Assembly (NCBI RefSeq): GCF_020520425.1
Contig: NC_079491.1
Coordinates: 40,290,027 to 40,354,026, forward strand
Length of the DNA stretch: 64,000 nt
Reading direction: 5' to 3'
DNA from: Spinacia oleracea
Taxonomy: Eukaryota > Streptophyta > Magnoliopsida > Caryophyllales > Amaranthaceae
Shown: positions 54,300-64,000 of the stretch, in pieces
Layout of the letters: the number at the start of each line of letters is the position of its first letter
Numbering within the stretch: the first letter of the stretch is position 1
Translations under genes and position numbers: made by a program
Notes under the pieces: model-generated
Databases searched by the model: none
What the model was told of the DNA's origin: nothing
Seen by the model: only the letters and a program-made list of their open reading frames with translations

Positions 54300-57200
54300 C
54301 TAATTAAGTAAACCTTAAGTGCGGATAAACCATAAGTATCTATATAAAACACCTATATCAAATGCCATAAAAAATATTAGTGACACCAGAGTACAAACTA
54401 TAGAACACACAAGTCTCTACTACCCATTATTCACACACAGAAGAAACAACTTAGAAACTTTTAACTTAATTAAAACCGATCAAAGAACACTGAACATAAA
54501 TACTGAGAGAAACTAGAATTAGGACACGACAATGAATTAAACATTGATTTTTAAGGAGATAATAAGTTCTTAAGGGGATAAAAGAAAAGAGCTCTATGCT
54601 CTTTTATACACAAAGGTCTAATCACATAAACCCCAACAATCATATCTCGAGAAATAGGCGTAGATCCTGCCTAGTTCTCCAGTGTTAATTCAAGCACCAT
54701 TAATCTAGACATATATTTTTATTTTTATTATTCTTTTTATTATTCAAAGTTTCTAAAGTTCAGGGATAGATATTTGTTGTTAATTCAATTAGTTAGTGGC
54801 AAGTTATTAGGAAGTCAGTTTATTTGTTTAGTTGTGTTAGTGGGCTATTAGTGGAATATCAAACATGTAGGTTCTTAAGTTTTAGTTAGTCAATAATGCA
54901 CTTAGCCTAAATAAAGCTTTCTAATTCAGATTCCGTCTTATAGGACATACATATTGGTTCTAGCTTTCTAATTATAGGGTAATCTGCTATTTTTTGACTT
55001 AATAAGTTTAGGAAATAACAACATAATGGAAAGGTTTGGGAAAATGATAGTGGGCATTAGGAAATGAATAATAGATTTTCGGCATAAGCTAGTTGTGTAT
55101 AGTATTCTCAATTAGTATCTGATTAACTCATGGTAAAGCAATATACAAGTATTTGCTTGTAATTATCCATAATATGGTAAAGCAATACTTAATTTTGTTT
55201 TAAATATAAGCTCCAGGTTCACTAGCTTTTCAATATTTAAAATAGAGCCGCGAACGGTACTTTTATTCAACACTTTATATAGAAATTATGTACATGAAAA
55301 ATTAACTTAGTTTGGCATTTGTACTATGTATCTAACAAATATATTTAGCATCAAGATTCAAGAGTAGTCTTTATTGGGAGTTACGGCTAATAGTTCAACT
55401 TAAGTCACCCTTGCTTACACCCTTTGGTTTTCTTAGTCGGTATATATAAGTGAATGGCGTGTGAACAGAACCTTGCAAACCAACTGATGTATGGTTTTGG
55501 ACTACAATGTTGAGCATATTTATCTGACATTACAGGTGCAGTTTCATTTACTTTGTGAAATATGGTGATATGAAATACTGTAAGACACTGGTAAGCTGAG
55601 AATTAAGGAGACAAAAATGCAATTAATTCATTATTACTAGAATCTACATAGATGAACACATTGCAAAGACATCTCCATTTAGAAAGAAGTAGAGAAACCC
55701 ATGAATGATCCAACAATATCCATAAAATGAATTGAATAAGGCACTTACAAAAAGACCAGCTTAAAATGAATTGAATAAGGCACTTACAAGTAATGCCTTC
55801 TCTATTCCAAGAATTAGAGATCCAATTTGGTCAGCTAAGCTTTCTAACAGAACAACGACGAGTTCTTTTTAACACAGAAAAGACAGCAACCTACCAAGAT
55901 CAGGAACAAGATCAAGAAACCTTAATACAGAAAAAATATAAAATATAGTCAGAGGGATAGTAAAAGGCCAAGAATTAAAAAAAAATCATTATCCAGATCT
56001 CATAATCACTGTCAAAACCATGTATCCCATTCTCATCATTCAAGAATGTTATGAATGTTTTACTGCACAACAATCAACAAAAAAAATAGGTTTCATTTGA
56101 GAATGTTATGAATGTTTTAAGCTAAATTGTGCATTTGAGAATGTTATGAATGTTATGAACAAGACCCGACCCCAAGTACGCAACACTTGAGCCAGTTTTG
56201 AGATTTTAAAACTTGTATGAAACAAATAGTATAATCATCTTAAAATCAAATATACTCAGGTCTTGTTCTTTTCACTTAATTTAGCTTAACTTCAAAAACT
56301 CTTACTGCTTTTTACTAATTCAAACTAATTGAGCTTAATTTTTACAGATTAATTAATTTATTGATTCAATGTTGTATTGGTCCTGTCCATTAGCTAATTT
56401 GTTTCTACTGACTAAAACTCAATTTTACTTGTTAAGGGTGTGTTTTACGAAGTATTCAACTAATTTTTGCTTATCTGAACTTAAATAAACTTATTTTAGT
56501 TGTAAATTGAACATGAGAGCACTTATTTTAGTTGAATTCAAGAACATGGCAAAGAAATAACATAGGTCTTATCATGCTTACACAGAAAATTACCCTAATC
56601 AATGACATAACTACAAACCTATAATCATAGTAGGAGTATTATTTACAGAATTACAGTAGTCATTTATAAAGTCAATAATCAAAGACTGACCTTTGTCAAT
56701 AATCAAAGACTGACCTTTGCCAAGTCAATAATCATAACTACAAGCCTCTTTTCCAACCTCCCACAATGAGTTTAAGACATGAAACTAGACAACTAAGCAG
56801 CCAAGGGAACTATATATCTATATTTACACAAATGGAAATCACATCATGTTAAGCACATAAGGGACTATATGGACACGAGAATGGGGCATGCGATGTGAAA
56901 CAAGAACATTACTTTAACCTTGTTGAGGAGTTGGTGAGCATATTTTAGCAAGGGTTTTTCCATTCCCCAATATCCAGAGGCAATGCCTACACTCGTGCAA
57001 AAATGGGGGATTGGAATTTCGCTTAATTAAAGAACCTCCAACACAAAATAATAATATCCAAAGACAACAAGTTTTTGGCTGTAACACTGCCATTCTGTGT
57101 AAAATGGCAAAAACTTGAGGTAGTATGAAAAATACCATATAGAATAATAGAAAACAGGCAATAAAATGCCCCCCTCCCCTCAAAACACCTCCTGAACAAA

Positions 57201-58427
57201 TTGAATTTGATGAAACTCTAGTCTAAACATCTATGTACAGAGTTCTGATTGGGCAGATTAATGAGCCATATAACGAATTCAAGCAAATAAATACTGAGAT
57301 TTGAAAACTATTCAATGTACAAAAACTATTCAGCATGAAAACAGAGAAGCAGCAACAACAACAACTGGCTCAAGTGTTGCGTACTTGGGGCCTGGTCAGC
57401 TGTTACTTGGTTAATTGAGCGTAGGAGGGCAGAGGGCTAGGAGTCTTAGACTAAGGCAGGCAGAATTCAATACAAAATTTAAGATACCATTTACACAAAA
57501 ATTACCAATTCACAATTGTTTTTTTTTAACTGGTCACTCAAATAACACAACTGGCCTAATGATCGAGTAGTAAACCAGTTTTGACTGTATTTAGAGTGCA
57601 AAGACAGCGACATGGCAAACACGATTTCCAAAGACTTCACCAACAAAGCTAAATAAACGTAGGCACACACACACAACAGACTCACACCAACTCGCCTATA
57701 ATCATACGGGTAAAGACCAAAGACAGATAAATTAGTTCAAAGTTAGACAGATAAAATTACTTTTGGGATAGTAAAAGGCCAAGAATTTTTACCTGAAGCA
57801 AACCAGAAGGCACGCGGGCAGAAGGCACACAAGAGCAGCAAAATTCCAAACGAGTAACCTGAAGAGTTGAATTTACATTATCATCATCCTCAAACAAACT
57901 GATAATGAAAATTACAGTATACGATTCAAAAAAAAATCACGTTATTTGAATTGAATTGTCATCAACCATAACAAAACCAAAAATCAAGAAATCGTAAATT
58001 TAGAAATAGGGGATTTCATGGCCAAAACATTCACCCAAAATTGAGAATCAGAATTTTCGAAAAGGAAAAGGAGACATACTCAAGAAACAATAGAGAAAAG
58101 GAAAACATACCAATCGAATTCAAGAAAATTCTTCAACCTTCGAATCCAATAATCGTCAAATCTGGTTAAGGATTGAAGATTCAGTTTTACCAATTCAATT
58201 TCTAGGAGGAATTGAGATTGAGAAGGAGAATCCGACTTTTCTGAGTTTTGGTATTGACGCTTGCGAATAGGGTTCTGAGTTTTGGTATCTTTCTGAGGTT
58301 TTTTGAGTTTTGGTATCTTCCGAGTTTTTTTGAGTTTTTGGTGAAAATCACCCGCTATCAAATCCCGCTTCCCATTTTCTAGGAATAACGACGACAAGTT
58401 ATATTTAATTTTTATTTTTTGCTGCAC
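54300..58427 (-). other. Outer CACTA 5' region, non-coding
   Basis: About 4.1 kb upstream of TNPD without a recognisable gene. It contains a 28-bp inverted pair (56,170-56,197 and 57,363-57,390), a 26-bp tandem duplication at 56,668-56,720, and near the right terminus a purine-rich leader-like stretch (58,080-58,380) whose 115-codon minus-strand frame I take to be part of a non-coding leader exon. Confidence 0.55.
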
Positions 58428-58429
58428 GC

Positions 58430-58575
58430 ATTAACGACGACGTTGGAATTAAAAAACAATATGTTTATAGTTTTAGGCTTATTCATTAACGACCTACAGT
58501 ATGCTTCTTGTTAATAAGCAGAAAATAATAGTTTTTACGACAGATATTTTAGTTCGTCGTTATTAATTTGTTGTT
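58430..58575. repeat. Outer CACTA right subterminal repeats
   Basis: Scattered AACGACGA and TCGTCGTTA motifs matching the left subterminal region, but fewer and more degenerate. Confidence 0.75.
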
Positions 58576-58597
58576 AAAGATGCTAATTCTAGTAGTG

Positions 58598-60502
58598 GAA
58601 GACCTATTTGACCAACTAAAAGGAGCAGGAATCTTTTCAAAGATCGATTTGCGTTCGGGTTATCATCAATTAAGAATCGCTGACCATGACATACCAAAGA
58701 CCGCATTTAGGACTAGATACGGACATTATGAGTTCACTGTTATGCCTTTTGGGTTAACCAATGCCCCTGCAATATTTATGGACTTAATGAACCGTGTATT
58801 CCATGCCTATTTGGAAAAGTTTGTAGTGGTTTTCATAGATGACGTCCTAGTGTATTCAAAGAGTGAAGAAGATCACGCGGAACACTTGAGATCGGTGTTG
58901 AGTACCTTGAGAAATAACCAGTTGTATGCCAAGTTCTCAAAGTGTGAGTTTTGGTTGGAAAGAGTTTCATTTTTGGGACATTTTGTGTCAAAAGAAGGAG
59001 TGGCAGTTGACCCTGCTAAGATCAAAGCTGTTAGTGAATGGCCTACACCCAAGAGTGTGACTGAAATTCGTAGTTTTCTGGGATTGGCTGGCTACTATAG
59101 ACGATTTGTGCAAGACTTCTCTGGGATTGCCAAGCCCATGACTACCTTGATGAAGAAGGAAACCAAGTTTGAATGGAGTGACCAGTGTGAGGAAGCATTC
59201 CAAGCCTTAAAGACGCGATTGACAACCGCGCCAGTATTAACCTTACCAGATGAGAGTGGTGCATACGATGTGTATAGTGATGCCTCTAAGAATGGTTTAG
59301 GGTGTGTATTGATGCAGAACGGGAAGGTTATTGCGTATGCGTCAAGGCAATTGAAGCCATATGAATCCAATTACCCTACCCATGATTTAGAGTTGGCCGC
59401 TATAGTGTTTGCATTGAAAATATGGAGACATTATTTGTATGGTGTGAAGTGTAGGATATTTACGGACCACAAAAGTTTAAAATACATCTTAACACAGAAG
59501 GATTTGAATATGCGCCAACGAAGGTGGTTGGAGTTAATTAAGGACTATGATTTGGATATCCAGTACCATGAGGGAAAAGCCAATGTAGTTGCGGATGCCT
59601 TGAGTAGGAAATCAAGTCATAATGTTAATGCGTTAGTCATTGCTAACGAGCTGTGTAAGGACATGCAGCGTTTGAACCTTGAAATAGTAAGTGGTGAAAT
59701 CCTTGTGGGAATAATGAATGCCTTAACCATCCAACCGTCAATATTTGATGAGATTAGGGAGAATCAGGCAGGTGATGTAAAGTTGGAGCGAATCAAGGAA
59801 AAGATTTCCCAGGATAAGGAGTTAGATTTCCGAATCCATGATGATGGAAGTTTGAGGTACAAAGGCAGGTGGTGCGTGCCTCAAAAGCGTGGAGAATTGA
59901 AGGAGAAATTGATGAAAGAAGGGCATAATACGCCATATTCTGTGCACCCAGGGGGTGACAAGTTGTATAAGGACTTGAAAAAGGTCTATTGGTGGCCAAG
60001 GATGAAGAACGAAGTGGCTGAATTTGTGGCTAGATGTCTGACTTATCAGAAGGTTAAGATTGAGCATAGGATACCTCAAGGGAAGGTCCAACCTTTAGAG
60101 ATTCCAAGCTGGAAATGGGACTGTATTTCTATGGACTTCGTCACTTGTTTACCTAAGTCAAAGATTGGGAATGATATAATTTGGGTTGTGGTAGATAGGT
60201 TGACTAAGTCAGCAGTGTTTATACTAATGAAGGAAACCTGGAAAATGGAACAACTTGCTAAAGCCTACATTAAGAATGTTGTGAGGTTACATGGAGTTCC
60301 TAAGGATATCGTATCAGATAGGGATTCAAGGTTTCTTTCGAATTTCTGGAAAAGTGTGCAGAAGAGCTTTGGTACGACATTGAAAATGAGTACAGCCTTC
60401 TACCCAGCCACGGATGGACAAACTGAAAGGACTATCCAAACCCTGGAGGACATGCTTCGGGCATGCGTTATTGATTTCAAGGAAGTTGGGAAGATAGCCT
60501 AA
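58598..60502 (+). pseudogene. Ty3/gypsy reverse transcriptase, RNase H and integrase (continuation)
   Basis: Resumes the frame cut at 38,181. Reverse transcriptase motifs: [22 protein letters not shown] and FIDDVLVYS (active site, about 58,832). RNase [47 protein letters not shown]. Integrase zinc site: [10 protein letters not shown]...CLTYQ, where the last cysteine of the HHCC finger is Tyr (TAT at 60,044-60,046). The DDE core ([25 protein letters not shown]) is present. The frame ends early at 60,500-60,502 because one base is missing near 60,481. Confidence 0.93.
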
Positions 60503-61179
60503 ATTTGATTGAGTTTTCCTATAACAATAGCTATCATGCTAGCATTGGAATGGCACCATTTGAGGCTCTGTATGGATGAAAGTGTAGAAGTCCACTTTGT
60601 TGGAATGATATTAGTGAAACCGTAGTGTTGGGACCTCAAATGATAGAGGACACCATGAACCAAATCCGAACCATCCAATCAAAGATTCAAGCGGCGCAGG
60701 ATCGCCAAAAGAGTTATGCAGACTTGAAGCGTAGGGATGAAGAGTTCAACATAGGTGATAAAGTGTTGCTCAAAGTGTCACCAATGAAAGGTGTCATGAG
60801 ATTTGGAAAGAAAGGGAAGTTAAGCCCTAAGTACATAGGCCCATATGAGATCTTAGAAAGAATCGGAAAGGTAGCCTATAGACTAGCCTTTCCTATGGAC
60901 TTGCATAGAGTGCATAATGTGTTCCACATATCTCAGTTAAGGAAATATATCCCGGATAAATCGCATGTGTTGCAACCGGAGACCATAGAATTAGACCAAA
61001 GTCTAACCTTTGAGGAAAGACCTGTCAAAATCCTTGATAGCAAAGTGTGTAGTACGCGTACTAAAGATGTGAAAATTGTCAAAGTGTTGTGGTCTAATCA
61101 AGAATATGAGGAAGCCACTTGGGAAGCGGAGGACAAAATGAGAAAGAAATATCCCGAGCTTTTTCCCGAGGTTAGTTGA
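60503..61179 (+). pseudogene. Ty3/gypsy integrase C-terminus and chromodomain-like tail
   Basis: In the shifted frame the integrase continues ([20 protein letters not shown]), meets an in-frame TGA at 60,576-60,578, then runs open to the TGA at 61,177-61,179. It includes the GPY/F-type module (FNIGDKVLLKVSP, LSPKYIGPYEILERIG, DLHRVHNVFHISQLRKY) and the tail VLWSNQEYEEATWEAEDKMR, a chromodomain-like fold as in plant chromoviruses, which may direct integration to particular chromatin. Confidence 0.9.
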
Positions 61180-61450
61180 GTTACGGGGTCGTAACTCGTG
61201 TCTTTTAAGGGGGGTAGAGTGCGGTAGAATTTCGCGCTTTTTACCTTGTTTTCCCCTATTTGATGCTCAATTTAGTGCTTTCTATTGAATTTGCACTTAT
61301 TATTGTCCTGTTTAATCATGTAAAGAGTACATAAACTTAAAACTTTCGTAAATGAACGTATTGAAAGTCTCAGAAAGTCTCAACTTTTGAGTTAAATTTT
61401 GATTTCCGAACCCAAGTTTCGGGACGAAACTTCTTTTAAGGAGGGTAGAC
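61180..61450 (+). other. gypsy 3' untranslated region with two purine tracts
   Basis: TTTTAAGGGGGGTAGAGTG at about 61,203 and TTTTAAGGAGGGTAGACTG at about 61,435 are near copies. The second directly precedes the 3' LTR and is the working polypurine tract by position. Confidence 0.75.
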
Positions 61451-64000
61451 TGTAATACCTCGTATTTTTATAATATTTATAAGTATATTTTATTATATTT
61501 ATAAAGCATTTTACGATTTATTATCATTTAAATAATATTTAAACGCATTACATTTAATGTATTTTAATTAATTAGAATATTTATTATTTTAATTAATTAA
61601 GAAACGAATTTAATTCTTGAGTCTGGAAATTAAATGAGTTGCAAATGATTTTTAAAGATTCGGGTTTTAAATAAAAAGTCCAATTCGTATTATAAATCGA
61701 GCCCAATCCAAAGAGTTTAATTTAAATCCTAAGCTAGCCCAATTCATTTAATTCCTAAGCCCAACTCAAATATACTAAGCCTAGCCCATCAAGGGATTAG
61801 GGAGCCTATAAATAGGACTCCCCCATCATTAAATGAGCCCCTAAAGTTCATAAACCCTATTTTTGCTTTGCTTGCCCAAGTGCCCAACGCTCCTCTTTTC
61901 TCTCTCTCTTTCTTTCGGCCCTCTTGTTCCGTCCCCCTTGCCCCGCACTCAACCGAGCACCATTTCTCGTTGGTGCCTCGTGCTACTCGCACAACCCTCA
62001 TCCCTCGCCCCTCTCTTCGTGCTCGCTTGTGCTCTCGTGCACGCGGCACCGCCCACACCCCTTCCTCTCTTGCTGCGTCGTTGTTGTTGTGTTGTGTGGC
62101 TGTCCCTCACTCGCCCGGCCTCACACCCACACTCCCTCACTCTCTTCGTCCGCGCCCAGCGCGTTGCTCCCCTCTCGACCAGCCCGCGCGCGGCCCCCTG
62201 CTGCCTCCGTCCCTTCGTCGCTGCACACAAGCAGACGGTTGGTGCGTTGTGTGTTGTCGTTGTTGCTTGTTCGTTCGTTGTTTAATTCTTTTCGCCCAAT
62301 CACATTATATTCGTGGTTGTTCCGTGCTATAGGCCGGATTGGTATAATTCTCTTCTTCCTTACCTATTCTATTTAAATTCCGTATTTTAAATTATTATAT
62401 TAATATTGTTTTGAGTAATTAAAATGTTGGGAACCGGTTATGAATACCGTGGTTTGAGGATTTGTGTGTTGTGATTCATTATGCTTGTTTTAACTATTAA
62501 AGGACGAATTTTCAGATTTGTTTATTGAATAAAGCATCGATTTTTATGGTAATAAACTAGTGTTATTGGGATTTTCAAGTTAGGGTTTTAACCTAGACCT
62601 AATGAGTCAATTGATTAGCCTAATTAGGTGATGATTTTAATTATGATGATCAATTATATTTCAGATGTGAATAAAGATCTAAAGTGTCAATTTTTATTGA
62701 TTTGAAAGGCGGAAAAAGTATGTTTTCGTACTAGGGATTGATTTTGCAAATTGAGACGTTTTTATTATTGAAAAACGATTGAATTCTAAAGTCTAAAGGA
62801 GGTTTTAAATTTTATAAAGTTACTGGAAATTTAATGAACATGGAAATAATTTAAGTTTCATTATTTTGATGATAGGAGGTGATTTCTAGTTGAGTGCTCG
62901 TTATTGCAAAGTGGCCCCTACGCTTAGGTATTCAAGGTACGTACAAGTCTAGGGCGACCACACCTTTTTGTCAATGACATTACATGATTGTTGATGATGT
63001 GAATTACATTATGTGGAATCATGTTTATTTCGGTGAACGAGCATGTGATTTGTGATGTTGTATTTATTGGATTAATTGTTGAACAAGCATGTTGGAATTA
63101 TTATGAGTATGGATTTCATTGTCAATCATGTTGTTCAATATTTATGCATGTATGGTTTATTTCACATGCAAGGGATGGATTATTTATTTGTATGCTAATG
63201 TACGGGATGTCTAGCATACTTTGAGCCAATTATTCGTACCTCGTTGTACTATTTATTTTACCACATGTGAAGGGTTAGCTCACGTAAGCCACCGCACATG
63301 TAGGGTTCAGTTGGGAATATTATGTATGAAATGAATTAGGATTTGTCGTGCAAGGGCACAACCCTCATGTTAATGTGCATGATGTGGAGTCTCACTTTGG
63401 TGAGGAGGAACATGGTAGTAATATCACAAGTGTCTTGCTTGGTTGATCACAAGTCTTAAAGCATTAAAATAAGATTGTTTTGGTTGTTGTTTATTAATTG
63501 TATGTGTGTACATTGTCGAGTCTTGAGTTCGCCTTTAATAAAATATTAATAAACGTAAAGTGCAACCCGAACAAGCTTCAAGACTCTTGGAACGTATATA
63601 CCTTGAGTATGAACAATGGGGGGAGTCTTGCCGGAAAGCTCGTACTCCTACTAATGATACAAGACGTTGTTTCATTTATATTATGCGCAGGAATTCCGTC
63701 GGTATGGCCCGACACTCGGTATGGCCCGATTTTATTATTATTATATTTGGTGTATGGTTGGCTCCCATCACCTTTTCCTTTATGGAATATTCTTTTGGTC
63801 CGTTCGAAGCTTATTCTAATTAAATTGTTAGTCAAGAGTCGAGTCAAGTGTCGAGTCTTGTATTCATGATTGGTTGTTAATTATTATATGGCTTTCGCAT
63901 GATGATTAGTACTTAGGGAGTGATGCATGTATTAGTTTCATTTCACTCTATTCTTGTAAGTACTCAGCTTTTGCTGACTACGTTTTTTTATGTGTTTTGG
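61451..64000 (+). repeat. Ty3/gypsy 3' LTR, truncated by window end
   Basis: Begins TGTAATACCTCG and follows the 5' LTR over 2550 bp with small indels (for example eight extra bases near 61,876 and a 14-base gap near 62,100). It shows the uninterrupted site (six G at 63,617-63,622) where the 5' LTR carries the copia complex. TATA box at 61,807-61,816. About 400 bp of LTR lie beyond the window. Confidence 0.93.

Larger units (their letters stand above)
38182..58597 (-). mobile_element. Outer CACTA (En/Spm) transposon, 20,416 bp, TSD GAA
   Basis: The left end CACTACTAGAAAAACGAC (38,182) and right end, on the minus strand CACTACTAGAATTAGC (58,597), match over the first 11 bases. GAA is present on both sides (38,179-38,181 and 58,598-58,600), a 3-bp duplication as expected for CACTA. 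Subterminal TTAACGACGAA motifs in both orientations fill 38,195-38,562 and 58,430-58,575. It carries minus-strand TNPD-like and Transposase_24-like genes, a captured coiled-coil gene piece on the plus strand and, inside TNPD, a second CACTA. Without the latter it would be about 12.5 kb. The element's 5' end is on the right. Confidence 0.95.
11850..64000 (+). mobile_element. Ty3/gypsy chromovirus-type LTR retrotransposon (Tekay/Del-like), interrupted twice
   Basis: The 5' LTR starts TGTAATACCTCG at 11,850 and ends GGTGTTACA at 34,200; the 3' LTR starts identically at 61,451 and runs past the window end. Between them, in order, lie a primer binding site, an extra ORF, gag, protease, reverse transcriptase, RNase H, integrase and a chromodomain-like tail, the Ty3/gypsy order. 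The LTR length (about 2.96 kb without the insertion) and chromodomain tail fit Tekay/Del chromoviruses. A 19.4-kb copia complex interrupts the 5' LTR and a 20.4-kb CACTA element interrupts reverse transcriptase. Without the insertions the part shown is roughly 12.3 kb. Protease, integrase and downstream frame carry inactivating changes, so it is dead. Confidence 0.93.

Noticed and set aside
58080-58427. 115-codon minus-strand frame near the right end of the outer CACTA
   Set aside because: Lysine-rich low-complexity content in a purine-rich leader, no similarity to transposase domains; better explained as untranslated leader.

Overview
The window is plant nuclear DNA, almost certainly from a eudicot (GT-AG introns, Ty1/copia, Ty3/gypsy and CACTA transposons, a Stowaway-like MITE, fragments of plant gene families). 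The species cannot be read from the sequence. Only one intact host gene is visible: a single-exon FCP1/CPL-type RNA polymerase II CTD phosphatase-like gene on the minus strand (4484-5617). Nearly everything else is transposon, or host gene pieces carried or stranded among transposons.

Left part (1-11,849). Bases 1-1857 look like the terminal part of a CACTA element that starts outside the window. After it come an AT microsatellite, an auxin-response-factor fragment, a field of GAGACCC/GGGTCTC motifs and a 376-bp MITE with a TA target duplication. To the right of the CTD phosphatase gene, two similar palindromic termini (about 5911-5957 and 10,012-10,063) enclose an HSC70 fragment, a dimeric 196/197-bp tandem repeat, a tRNA-like sequence and a folate-biopterin-transporter fragment.

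Right part (11,850-64,000). This is one Ty3/gypsy chromovirus-type element on the plus strand, with LTRs of about 3 kb, opened by two independent nests. (i) A copia complex (14,026-33,416) lies inside the 5' LTR with a GGGGG target duplication. It holds four copia LTRs and two minus-strand internal regions: one nearly full length, the other lacking gag and protease. The order LTR, 84-bp stub, LTR, interior, LTR, interior, LTR does not fit simple nesting; it fits insertion, LTR-LTR unequal crossover and a later internal recombination. (ii) A 20.4-kb CACTA element (38,182-58,597, TSD GAA) sits inside the reverse transcriptase frame. It carries decayed minus-strand TNPD-like and Transposase_24-like genes and a captured coiled-coil gene fragment. 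Its TNPD gene is itself split by a second CACTA-type element (46,002-53,917, TSD TAT), which has no transposase but carries spliced-looking pieces of a ZW10-like gene and a proline-iminopeptidase-like gene, an unidentified terminal exon, a LINE-type RNase H piece and a 170-bp tandem array.

The order of events is legible: gypsy first, then the copia and CACTA insertions, then the inner copia and inner CACTA insertions. No autonomous element in the window looks intact: the gypsy has a substituted protease aspartate, a frameshift and a stop; the copia frames have nonsense codons; TNPD has five in-frame stops. Points that deserve attention are the additional acidic ORF upstream of gypsy gag, the recombined shared-LTR copia tandem, the multi-gene transduplication in the inner CACTA, the long subterminal hairpin of the outer CACTA and the dimeric tandem repeat.
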